Source of the DNA: Actinomycetota bacterium
Lineage (GTDB): Bacteria > Actinomycetota > Actinomycetes > Mycobacteriales > Jatrophihabitantaceae
NCBI GenBank assembly: GCA_019241805.1
Contig: JAFAWL010000367.1
Location: 1 to 12,429 of the forward strand
Length of the DNA: 12,429 bases
Direction: 5' to 3'
The notes under the pieces are model-generated. The model saw only the letters and a program-made list of their open reading frames with translations. It did not search any database and was not told the origin of the DNA. The position numbers and the translations under genes were made by a program. Shown piece by piece: positions 1 to 6,422 of this stretch. How positions within the stretch are numbered: the first letter of the stretch is position 1; every line of letters begins with the position of its first letter.

Positions 1-16
1 CATGTCTCCCGCGCGG

Positions 17-637
17 TCATCGCGTACGCAGTGTCTGGCCCGGCAGCAAGGCCTGCCCGTCAGCCAGGTGATTCACGCGCTCCAGACGAGTGACGACCGG
101 GCGCGGGTCCGCGCCCGGCTCGAGCCGCCCCGCAATCGCCCAGAGACTGTCGCCACCCTGCACGACGACCACGGCCGGCTCGGGCTCGACCCGGCCGGTG
201 GCTGCCCCGGAAGGCGCGGACGGTGCCGAAAGCCAGGCGCCGAGAACGATCGCGAGCCCGGTTGCGACGCCGAGCAGCGCGAGCACCGTGATGCCACGCC
301 GGGTAATTCGCACCGCCGCTCCGACCGGAGTCGCCGGCGCGAAGGAGGCGACATCCGGATGCGCGCTGGCTTGATGCCAGGCGGCCGAGCGGACCTCACG
401 CGCCGCCGACCAGCTCGACACCGTCGCCGGCACCACACTCGGGGACGGTCCGAGCGAGCGCGGGTCGGCGAACAGCCGGACCTCGGCTTTGGCCGAGCCG
501 GAAGGACGGCGCGACAGAACCGAGGTGCGCGGCGGATCGACCAGGCGCAGCCGACGCGCCGCGGCGCCGACAGTGCGTTGCCGCGCGCGACGCGGAATGT
601 GAACCAGCGGCGGGTGCTGCGGTGCGGCGGACATCAT
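17..637 (-). CDS. Membrane-anchored LysM protein divergent from lexA (DivS/Rv2719c-like)
   Basis: The 206-residue protein has a long basic, Ala/Arg-rich N-terminal part, then one hydrophobic segment at about residues 115-136 (TVLALLGVATGLAIVLGAWL), then a single LysM domain at about 155-205 with the typical GDSLWAIA start and a closing LLPGQTL. This predicts a cytoplasmic head, one membrane pass and an outside LysM that would bind peptidoglycan. No catalytic hydrolase domain is visible. Known relatives next to lexA in actinobacteria (Rv2719c/ChiZ in M. tuberculosis, DivS in Corynebacterium) are SOS-induced and affect division or the wall; that role is inferred here from position, architecture and the SOS boxes upstream. 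Start: two consecutive ATG codons at 637 and 634 follow GAGGGGAG, and either fits. The gene ends 14 bases before a possible next start at the window's left edge. Confidence 0.88.
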   Translation of the reverse strand: MMSAAPQHPPLVHIPRRARQRTVGAAARRLRLVDPPRTSVLSRRPSGSAKAEVRLFADPRSLGPSPSVVPATVSSWSAAREVRSAAWHQASAHPDVASFAPATPVGAAVRITRRGITVLALLGVATGLAIVLGAWLSAPSAPSGAATGRVEPEPAVVVVQGGDSLWAIAGRLEPGADPRPVVTRLERVNHLADGQALLPGQTLRTR

Positions 638-685
638 GACTCCCCTCGACGGTGCACTCGCGGAACCCCGGGAGCGCGAGCCCGC

Positions 686-701
686 TCGAACGGTTGTTCG
701 A
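686..701. promoter_or_regulatory. Perfect LexA-binding SOS box
   Basis: The 16-mer TCGAACGGTTGTTCGA is a perfect inverted repeat (TCGAAC, 4-base spacer, GTTCGA) matching the actinobacterial/Gram-positive SOS consensus CGAAC-N4-GTTCG. It lies 48 bases upstream of the LysM gene start on its promoter side, and 218 bases upstream of lexA, so it most likely controls the LysM gene. Confidence 0.9.
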
Positions 702-717
702 TCGAAACTCTGTTCGC
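702..717. promoter_or_regulatory. Second, imperfect SOS box abutting the first
   Basis: TCGAAACTCTGTTCGC matches the CGAAC-N4-GTTCG consensus with one core mismatch (CGAAA for CGAAC). It starts at the base after the perfect box ends, so the two dyad centres are exactly 16 bases apart. Two LexA dimers could bind side by side. The deviation in one half-site suggests weaker binding. Confidence 0.6.
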
Positions 718-766
718 ATGTGTAACAGCAGCCTCCGACAAAAACCAGAGCCGCACGGCGTGTCCT

Positions 767-782
767 TCGAACACATGTTTGG
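767..782. promoter_or_regulatory. SOS box in front of lexA (autoregulation)
   Basis: TCGAACACATGTTTGG has one perfect half-site (CGAAC) and one with a single change (GTTTG). From memory it closely resembles the mycobacterial lexA operator. It lies 138 bases upstream of the chosen lexA start and overlaps a possible -35 element, as expected for LexA self-repression. Confidence 0.8.
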
Positions 783-807
783 ATTCCGACGCTCTCCGCG
801 CTAACGT
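778..807 (+). promoter_or_regulatory. Possible lexA promoter
   Basis: TTTGGA at 778-783 and TAACGT at 802-807 are 18 bases apart. The -10 fits the actinobacterial TANNNT pattern; the -35 is weak but sits in the right half of the SOS box, so LexA bound there would block RNA polymerase. It would give a leader of roughly 105 bases before lexA. Confidence 0.35.
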
Positions 808-919
808 CATGCCGTCATCAGCGCTCGAGCCGCTGAAGCACCTGGCGTCTCATGACGACGGGAAGCAGGCACTGACGCACGAAGCCGGCGCTCGACCAGG
901 CGCGGACACGGAGGACCCC

Positions 920-1720
920 ATGCCCGATCGACCAGCCAAGCGAGTTCCGCCGGTGAAACGCGGCGCCGCCTCGACAACCTCCCGCGGCTCGGCCTCGTCG
1001 TCGCGGCGGGGCCGGGCGGCTGACGCCCGGGTGACCAACGCGAACGCGGCCAGCCTGGCCGACGCCACCGTGAGCGAACTGCACGCGCCGCCGGGTCCGG
1101 ACGGTCTCACGGTGCGCCAGCGCGCCGTGCTCGAAGTCATTCGCGAGTCGGTCGAACGTCGGGGCTATCCGCCCAGCATTCGCGAGATCTGCGATGCGAC
1201 CGGCCTGGCGTCGACGTCCAGCGCCGCCCATCAACTCGCCGTCCTGGAGCGCAAGGGTTATCTGCGGCGCGACCCAAACCGGCCTCGGGCAGTCGACGTC
1301 CGGCGGCCGGACGAGGTCGCTGCGGGCGAGTCGGTGTCGGGTGCGAAGCCGGTGTTCGTGCCGGTCGTCGGCCGGATCGCCGCCGGTGGGCCGATCCTTG
1401 CCGACGAGGTCGTGGAGGACGTCTTCCCGCTACCGAAACCGCTGGTGGGCGAGGGGACGTTGTTCCTGCTGCGGGTCGTCGGTGACTCGATGATCGACGC
1501 GGCGATCTCGGACGGTGACTGGGTCGTGGTCCGGCAGCAGGACGACGCCGACAACGGCGACATCGTCGCCGCACTGATCGATGGCGAAGCCACCGTCAAG
1601 ACGCTGCGGCGGCGCGAGGGTCACGTGTGGCTGATGCCGCACAATGCGGCCTACCAGCCGATCCCCGGCGACGAATCAACCGTCCTGGGCAAGGTCGTGG
1701 CCGTACTGCGCAAGGTCTGA
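920..1720 (+). CDS. lexA: LexA repressor, SOS master regulator and self-cleaving protease
   Basis: A 266-residue LexA. The winged-helix DNA-binding domain is at about 62-128 (LTVRQRAVLEVI, YPPSIREICDATGL, LERKGYLRRDPNRPRAVDV). The S24 peptidase-like domain follows: cleavage site Ala155-Gly156 in GRIAAGGPI, nucleophile Ser190 in VGDSM, general base Lys227 in ATVKTL. RecA filaments on single-stranded DNA trigger self-cleavage and release SOS genes. The ATG at 920 is chosen because GGAGG at 910-914 precedes it with 5-base spacing; the frame stays open upstream only by chance and lacks another good ribosome site. Odd feature: about 60 residues before the winged helix are low-complexity and rich in Ser, Arg and Ala, making the protein longer than most LexA proteins. 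Convergent with the PAP2 gene, 33 bases apart. Confidence 0.97.
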   Translation: MPDRPAKRVPPVKRGAASTTSRGSASSSRRGRAADARVTNANAASLADATVSELHAPPGPDGLTVRQRAVLEVIRESVERRGYPPSIREICDATGLASTSSAAHQLAVLERKGYLRRDPNRPRAVDVRRPDEVAAGESVSGAKPVFVPVVGRIAAGGPILADEVVEDVFPLPKPLVGEGTLFLLRVVGDSMIDAAISDGDWVVVRQQDDADNGDIVAALIDGEATVKTLRRREGHVWLMPHNAAYQPIPGDESTVLGKVVAVLRKV

Positions 1721-1753
1721 TCGCATCGAAGCCGTCCGCTCCCCCCGTCGCTG

Positions 1754-2425
1754 TCAGCGAATCGGATCGCGTGGTCCCCAACCGCGACGGGCGATGATCG
1801 CATCGACGCGCGCCGTCAGCGGACGCAGCCAACGTGTGGTCACGACAGACAGCAATACGATGCCGATGCCGATGCCGCCAAGAAAGTCGCTGGCCCAGTG
1901 ATAGTCGAGCAAGGTCATGCCGATCACCACGCTGATCGGACCGATCACGCGGGCTAGGTTCGCCACCACGCGCACCTGCCGCGCGACCTCGACCCGGGCC
2001 ACGCAATACCACATCAGCCCCCAGACGAGGATCGCGTTGGCGACGTGACCGGACGGGTAGGACTCGCCGCCGATGTGCAAGCCGTCGATCGGCGGCGCCC
2101 CGCGCCCGACCGCGTACTTCATCGAGTAGACGACGACGGTCATGAGCACTAGCGCGAGAACGTAGCGCACGACCGGGTCGACGCTGCGGGTTCGCCAGAT
2201 CACGTAGGCAACTGTCGGGATGCTAACGACGAGCACCGTCCCCCGCTGACCGAACAGTGTCAGCAGATAGACCGCGTACTTGATCTTGTGCCGACGCGTG
2301 CCCCAGTCGGTGACCGTGCGCGAGACATCATGGTCGAAGGTGACGAGCGCTCCGCGACGCACGACGTCAACGGTGACGATGGTGAACAGGACGGCGGCGG
2401 CGGTCACCAGCCACCAGCGCGGCAC
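1754..2425 (-). CDS. PAP2-family membrane phosphatase with altered motifs
   Basis: A 223-residue protein with several hydrophobic segments (about 5-20, 50-78, 86-102, 128-145, 160-175, 183-196), so a polytopic membrane protein. PAP2 signatures are in order: K103-YAVGRGAP, PSGH at 124-127, and DYHWASD with His176 and Asp180. Family members dephosphorylate lipid phosphates such as phosphatidate or undecaprenyl pyrophosphate. Two Arg residues of the consensus are missing: position 110 of KX6RP is Ala and position 170 of SRX5HX3D is Met, while Lys103, Ser125, His127, His176 and Asp180 are kept. Substrate and activity are therefore uncertain. Start is GTG at 2425 with no clear ribosome site, so the N-terminus is tentative. 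It lies 77 bases behind tatA in the same direction. Confidence 0.82.
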   Translation of the reverse strand: MPRWWLVTAAAVLFTIVTVDVVRRGALVTFDHDVSRTVTDWGTRRHKIKYAVYLLTLFGQRGTVLVVSIPTVAYVIWRTRSVDPVVRYVLALVLMTVVVYSMKYAVGRGAPPIDGLHIGGESYPSGHVANAILVWGLMWYCVARVEVARQVRVVANLARVIGPISVVIGMTLLDYHWASDFLGGIGIGIVLLSVVTTRWLRPLTARVDAIIARRGWGPRDPIR

Positions 2426-2502
2426 GCCTACGGCGCGCCCGGATGGGGACTTCCCGAGGGCCGCACTGCCGGGGTGGGCGCGGCGGGAATCGGTGCGGTC
2501 GG

Positions 2503-2922
2503 TCAGCTGCCGGAGCCCTGGTGGCCGTCCGCGCCGGGCGGCGGGCTCGCGGGCGACTGCGCGCGCTCGGGATCAGCGGCGGGCGCCACGGCGCCGGATG
2601 GCGCCGCCGGGACGGTGGCCGGTGTCGGCTCGGGATCGGCCGCCGGAGCCGCACCAGGCGGTGGCGTGGCCGCCGACGGCATGGTCACCGACGGGGTCTG
2701 CGGGGCGGGGGTGGCCGGAGACGGTTCGAGCGAAGGCGGCGCACCCGTTACGGCCTGCGAGCGCGCCGAGTCGTCCTCGGTCATGCCCTTCATTTCGGTC
2801 TTGAAGATCCGAAGCGACTTGCCGACCGAACGCGCCATCTCGGGCATCTTCTTGTAGCCGAACAACGCGACGAAGATCAGTGCAAGCACGATCCAATGCC
2901 ACGGTGCGTCCCATCCACCCAT
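2503..2922 (-). CDS. tatA: Sec-independent translocase subunit TatA
   Basis: A 139-residue TatA. The short membrane helix at about 8-21 is followed by the FG hinge (Phe21-Gly22) and an amphipathic helix at about 23-46 (YKKMPEMARSVGKSLRIF), the classic actinobacterial arrangement, with PWHW before the helix as in mycobacterial TatA. TatA oligomers form the passage for folded, twin-arginine proteins with TatC and TatB. No tatC is in the window, so this gene is separate from the rest of the system. The C-terminal 90 residues are a Pro/Ala/Thr-rich tail with PAADPE twice (93-98, 114-119), probably disordered in the cytoplasm. TatB is less likely: there is no Glu at position 8. Start ATG at 2922, preceded by GGAAGG at 8-base spacing. 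Confidence 0.93.
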   Translation of the reverse strand: MGGWDAPWHWIVLALIFVALFGYKKMPEMARSVGKSLRIFKTEMKGMTEDDSARSQAVTGAPPSLEPSPATPAPQTPSVTMPSAATPPPGAAPAADPEPTPATVPAAPSGAVAPAADPERAQSPASPPPGADGHQGSGS

Positions 2923-2955
2923 GCGCGTGGCCTTCCGTGAGTCTGCGAGTTGCTG

Positions 2956-2995
2956 TCGGGCGACCCGGTTCGAGCGGCTCGAGCAAGCTGCCCGA
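2956..2995 (-). terminator. Compound hairpin after hflX, possible terminator
   Basis: An outer 6-bp repeat (TCGGGC at 2956-2961 with GCCCGA at 2990-2995) encloses an inner hairpin (TCGAG at 2970-2974, CTCGA at 2978-2982, 3-base loop). It begins 23 bases past the hflX stop and lies wholly between hflX and tatA. There is no T tract after it on the minus strand, so it may be a pause, processing or factor-assisted site rather than a classical terminator. Confidence 0.4.
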
Positions 2996-3018
2996 TCAAC
3001 CTGCTGCGTACGGATTCC

Positions 3019-4533
3019 TTACGAGGGTACGCCCGCGGCGACGATGAAGCCGCTTAGAGCCGCGGCCAGCCGAGTACTCACGCGAGCGGTCAGCAGCGTT
3101 CCCTCAGGTCGATGCTCGACAGCCAGTACGCGACCGCGCGCATGAATGCGGGCAACCAACTCGCCCCGGTCATAGGGAATGAGCACGCATACCTCGACCT
3201 CCGGGCGGGGCAGGCGGCTGGCGATGGTCATCCGCAGCTCGTCGATCCCCTCGCCGGTGTGCGCCGAGACAAACAGGGCATCCGGCGCGAGCCGGCGCAA
3301 GTGGGCCAGCGCCTCGTCGTCGGCGGCATCGAGCTTGTTGAACACGATCTGCTCGGGAACACCGAGCGCGTCGATCTCGGCCAGTACCTCGCGCACCGCG
3401 CGGATCTGCGCCTCGGGATCGGCGTCGGAGGCATCGACGACGTGCAGGATCAGGTCGGCCTGGCCGACCTCCTCCAGCGTCGAGCGGAAGGCCTCGATCA
3501 GCTGGTGCGGCAGGTGCCGGACGAAGCCGACGGTGTCGGCGAGGGTGTAGACACGCCCGTCGGCGGTCTCGCACCGGCGCACGGTGGGATCCAGCGTCGC
3601 GAACAGCGCATTCTCGACGAGCACGCCGGCGCCGGCGAGCCGGTTGAGCAGGGAGGACTTCCCGGCGTTCGTGTAGCCCGTGAGCGCGACCGCCGGGACC
3701 TGGTTCCCACGTCGGCCGGCTCGCTTGACCTCACGAGCGGTTTTCATCGCGGCCAGCTGCCGCCGCAACTTGGCCGCCCGGGCAGTGATCCGGCGCCGAT
3801 CGATCTCGAGCTTCGTCTCACCCGGGCCACGGCCGCCGATGCCTAACCCACCGGCGGCCCGACCGCCGACCTGACGGGACAGCGATTCGCCCCAACCGCG
3901 CAGCCGCGGAATCAGATACTGCAACTGAGCCAGCTCGACCTGCGCCTTGCCCTCACGTGAGCGCGCATGCTGAGCGAAGATGTCGAGGATGAGCGCTGTG
4001 CGGTCGACCACCTTGACCTTGACGACCTGCTCGAGCTGACGCAGCTGGCCCGGAGTCAGTTCGCCGTCACAGATCACGGTGTCGGCGCCTGTGGCCGCGA
4101 CAATGCCGCGCAGTTCCCGGGCCTTGCCGGAGCCGATATACGTCGCCGGGTCGGGTCGGTCGCGCCGCTGAATGAGGGCATCGAGCACCAGGGACCCCGC
4201 GGTCTCAGCCAACCGCGCGAGCTCCGCCATCGAATTCTCGGCGTTGGTGACGGAACCGGACGTCCACACGCCGATGAGCACAACTCGTTCGAGGCGCAGC
4301 TGCCGGTACTCGACTTCGCTGATGTCGGCCAATTCGGTCGACAGGCCGATGACTCGGCGAAGCGCCTGCCGATCCTCCAGCTCGAACGCGCCGGTCGAGT
4401 CGTCCAACGCGGGCCGGGAGCCGTCCAACCCGGCTACGAGCGCGTCCTCGTCGATCTCGGCCACGCCAGGATCAAGCGCGTCAGCGGACAGCAGCGAATC
4501 GTTTATAAGGGGATCGCGCGGAAGTGAACTCAT
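3019..4533 (-). CDS. hflX: Ribosome-splitting GTPase HflX
   Basis: A 504-residue HflX. The N-terminal ribosome-binding domain includes TYIGSGKARELR (131-142), DGELTPGQLRQLE and the linker helices with ETKLEIDRRRI (239-249). A glycine-rich GGRAAGGLGIGGRGPGET stretch sits at about 223-240. The G domain has all motifs: G1 GYTNAGKS (286-293), G3 DTVGF (333-337), G4 NKLD (399-402) and G5 SAHTGEG (423-429). HflX binds 50S or 70S ribosomes and dissociates stalled or hibernating ribosomes under stress. The first 60 residues are acidic and poorly conserved. The start is the ATG at 4533; no clear ribosome site precedes it, so the exact start is uncertain. It lies 72 bases after dapF. That gap has only a weak 5-bp hairpin (TGTCC 4579-4583, GGACA 4594-4598) and could still be read through. 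Confidence 0.97.
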   Translation of the reverse strand: MSSLPRDPLINDSLLSADALDPGVAEIDEDALVAGLDGSRPALDDSTGAFELEDRQALRRVIGLSTELADISEVEYRQLRLERVVLIGVWTSGSVTNAENSMAELARLAETAGSLVLDALIQRRDRPDPATYIGSGKARELRGIVAATGADTVICDGELTPGQLRQLEQVVKVKVVDRTALILDIFAQHARSREGKAQVELAQLQYLIPRLRGWGESLSRQVGGRAAGGLGIGGRGPGETKLEIDRRRITARAAKLRRQLAAMKTAREVKRAGRRGNQVPAVALTGYTNAGKSSLLNRLAGAGVLVENALFATLDPTVRRCETADGRVYTLADTVGFVRHLPHQLIEAFRSTLEEVGQADLILHVVDASDADPEAQIRAVREVLAEIDALGVPEQIVFNKLDAADDEALAHLRRLAPDALFVSAHTGEGIDELRMTIASRLPRPEVEVCVLIPYDRGELVARIHARGRVLAVEHRPEGTLLTARVSTRLAAALSGFIVAAGVPS

Positions 4534-4605
4534 CGTGATTTCATCGTGACACGACAGCGGCGGCGCTGGCCACCGGATTGTCCCTACAACTCAGGACAGC
4601 GCGGC

Positions 4606-5493
4606 TCAAGAACTCAGCCACGCCTCGTCCAGGGTCACCTCGCCCACCAGGACCGCCGGGCCGCGCAGGTGGATGTTCCGGTCGGCGCCGTCGGACCGCC
4701 AGCTGACCTGACACCGCCCGCCAGGGACCTCGACCGTCCAGCTCTCGCCCTCCGGGTCGCTGATCCCTGTTGCCGCCGCTCTATCACGTTCGACGACAGC
4801 GATCACGGCGGCGCAGATGCCCGTACCGCAGGACCTCGTCTCGCCGACGCCGCGTTCATGCACCCGCATCCGGACGGCGCAGGGACCGGTCCGGACCACG
4901 AACTCGACGTTCTGGCCGTGGGGAAGCGACGGCGCCACATCGGGGGCGCGCGACAGGTCGAGCGCGGCGAGTTCGACGGTCGAGTCGAGGATCACCACAA
5001 CATGCGGATTCGGGATCTGCAGCGCCATCGCCTCGACGTGCCGGGGCGGGCGGTCCCGGTCGCTGAACACGGCGGTGACGACCGGCCGGTCGGCAAGAGC
5101 ACGTGGCGCGCCCATGTCCACGTCGATCGTGTCGTCGTCGTGGAGACGTGCGCGCTTGACCCCGCCGCGAGTCGCCACCGCCGCACTATGTTCAACGAGG
5201 CCGACCCGCTGGAGGTATCGCACGAAAACGCGGACGCCGTTGCCACACATCTCCGCGATCGATCCGTCGGCGTTTCGATAGTCCATGAAGTAGGGCGCCT
5301 CCGCAGCCATCGACGCCGCTTCGGGATGGCGGTCGGAGCGAACCACACGCAGCACGCCGTCCGCGCCCAGGCCGGAGTGCCGGTCGCACAGGCGTCGGAC
5401 CAGCTCGGTGTCGAGCAGGAGCTGGCCGTCGAGGTCGGGCACGACGATGAAGTCGTTCTCGGTGCCGTGGCCCTTGACGACCTCCAGTTTCAT
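4606..5493 (-). CDS. dapF: Diaminopimelate epimerase
   Basis: A 295-residue DapF, which interconverts LL- and meso-diaminopimelate for lysine and peptidoglycan synthesis in the cytoplasm. The two-base mechanism is supported by Cys83 in AEMCGNGVR and Cys222 in SCGTGICAA. Other conserved elements are GHGTENDF near the start, DYRNADGS (71-78), NPH (162-164) and ERGVGET (213-219). The start is the ATG at 5493, which overlaps the miaA stop as ATGA. GGAGG lies in the last miaA codons just one base before the ATG, a spacing that points to translational coupling rather than independent initiation. Upstream residues in the same frame do not resemble the family, so a longer protein is rejected. Confidence 0.97.
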   Translation of the reverse strand: MKLEVVKGHGTENDFIVVPDLDGQLLLDTELVRRLCDRHSGLGADGVLRVVRSDRHPEAASMAAEAPYFMDYRNADGSIAEMCGNGVRVFVRYLQRVGLVEHSAAVATRGGVKRARLHDDDTIDVDMGAPRALADRPVVTAVFSDRDRPPRHVEAMALQIPNPHVVVILDSTVELAALDLSRAPDVAPSLPHGQNVEFVVRTGPCAVRMRVHERGVGETRSCGTGICAAVIAVVERDRAAATGISDPEGESWTVEVPGGRCQVSWRSDGADRNIHLRGPAVLVGEVTLDEAWLSS

Positions 5494-6422
5494 GCCTCCA
5501 GGGTAGGGGTGATTGCCGCCAGCGCACGCTCTATGGCATCCGGGGCGGCCGCGTCGATCCACCGGACCCGTGGGTCGCGTCGGAACCAGGATCGCTGCCG
5601 GCGCACGAAGCGCCGGGTGGCTCGCACGGTCGTCGCCACAGCTTCATCGAGGTCGCCCACGATGTGCCCCCCGTCGTCCATGACCGCGAGCAGTTGGGCG
5701 TAGCCGAGCGCCTTGCCGGCGGTCGGACTGGCCCGCAGGCCATCGGGCAGCAACCGCCGGACTTCCTCGAGCAGACCACCGCCCATCATCCGATCTACCC
5801 GACGGGCCACCCGATCGTCCAGGTCGGTCCGCTCGAGGCCAATCTGGACGACGTCATAGATCGCGTCGAACCCCGGCATGCGGGCCGTGAACGGACCGCC
5901 GGTGATCTCGATGACCTCCAGCGCACGCACGATCCGCCGGCCGTTGGTCGTCAGTATGTGCGCGGCTGCCTCCGCGTCGAGCTCGGCCAGTCGGGCGTGC
6001 AGTGTCCGTGGTCCGAGTTCGTGGAGCTCGCCGAGCAGGCGCGTTCGGATGGCCGGCGATTCTCCGGGGAAATCCAGGCGATCGATCGCGGCCCGCACAT
6101 AGAGCCCGGAGCCTCCGACGAGCAGCGGCAGCCGCCCCCGCCCGTGGATGTCCCCGATCTCGGTGCGGGCCATGGATTGGTATTCGGCTACGGCGGCGGA
6201 CTTGGTGATCGGCCAGATGTCGAGCAGATGATGGGGCACGTCCCGTCGTTGCGCGGGCGTCACCTTGGCCGTGCCGACATCCATGCCCTCGTAGAGCTGC
6301 ATGGAGTCCGCGTTGACGATTTCTGCGTCGAGTCGCTCGGCCAACTCGATGGCCAGCTCAGACTTACCGGTGGCGGTCGGACCGACGACGGCGACGACCC
6401 GACCGCGGCCCGGCTCACTCAT
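5490..6422 (-). CDS. miaA: tRNA dimethylallyltransferase
   Basis: A 310-residue MiaA that transfers a dimethylallyl group to A37 of tRNAs reading UNN codons (i6A). It shows the P-loop GPTATGKS (14-21), the catalytic-site DSMQLYEGMDVGTAK (39-53), VGGSGLYVRA (102-111), SPTAGKALGY (232-241) and the C-terminal TRRFVRRQRSWFRRD (269-283). The ATG at 6422 overlaps the end of the upstream gene by 8 bases and has no ribosome site of its own, so coupling is likely. Its product is the substrate for MiaB, encoded about 2 kb away in this window. Confidence 0.97.
   Translation of the reverse strand: MSEPGRGRVVAVVGPTATGKSELAIELAERLDAEIVNADSMQLYEGMDVGTAKVTPAQRRDVPHHLLDIWPITKSAAVAEYQSMARTEIGDIHGRGRLPLLVGGSGLYVRAAIDRLDFPGESPAIRTRLLGELHELGPRTLHARLAELDAEAAAHILTTNGRRIVRALEVIEITGGPFTARMPGFDAIYDVVQIGLERTDLDDRVARRVDRMMGGGLLEEVRRLLPDGLRASPTAGKALGYAQLLAVMDDGGHIVGDLDEAVATTVRATRRFVRRQRSWFRRDPRVRWIDAAAPDAIERALAAITPTLEA

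Noticed and set aside
2..919. An N-terminal extension of about 300 codons to lexA in the same open frame
   Set aside because: It runs antisense to the LysM gene and through the SOS boxes, is Arg-rich without domains, and lexA has GGAGG before the ATG at 920.
1748..1760. TCGCTGTCAGCGA palindrome at the lexA/PAP2 convergent junction as a terminator
   Set aside because: Only a 4-bp stem forms once a loop is allowed, there is no T tract and it overlaps coding sequence.
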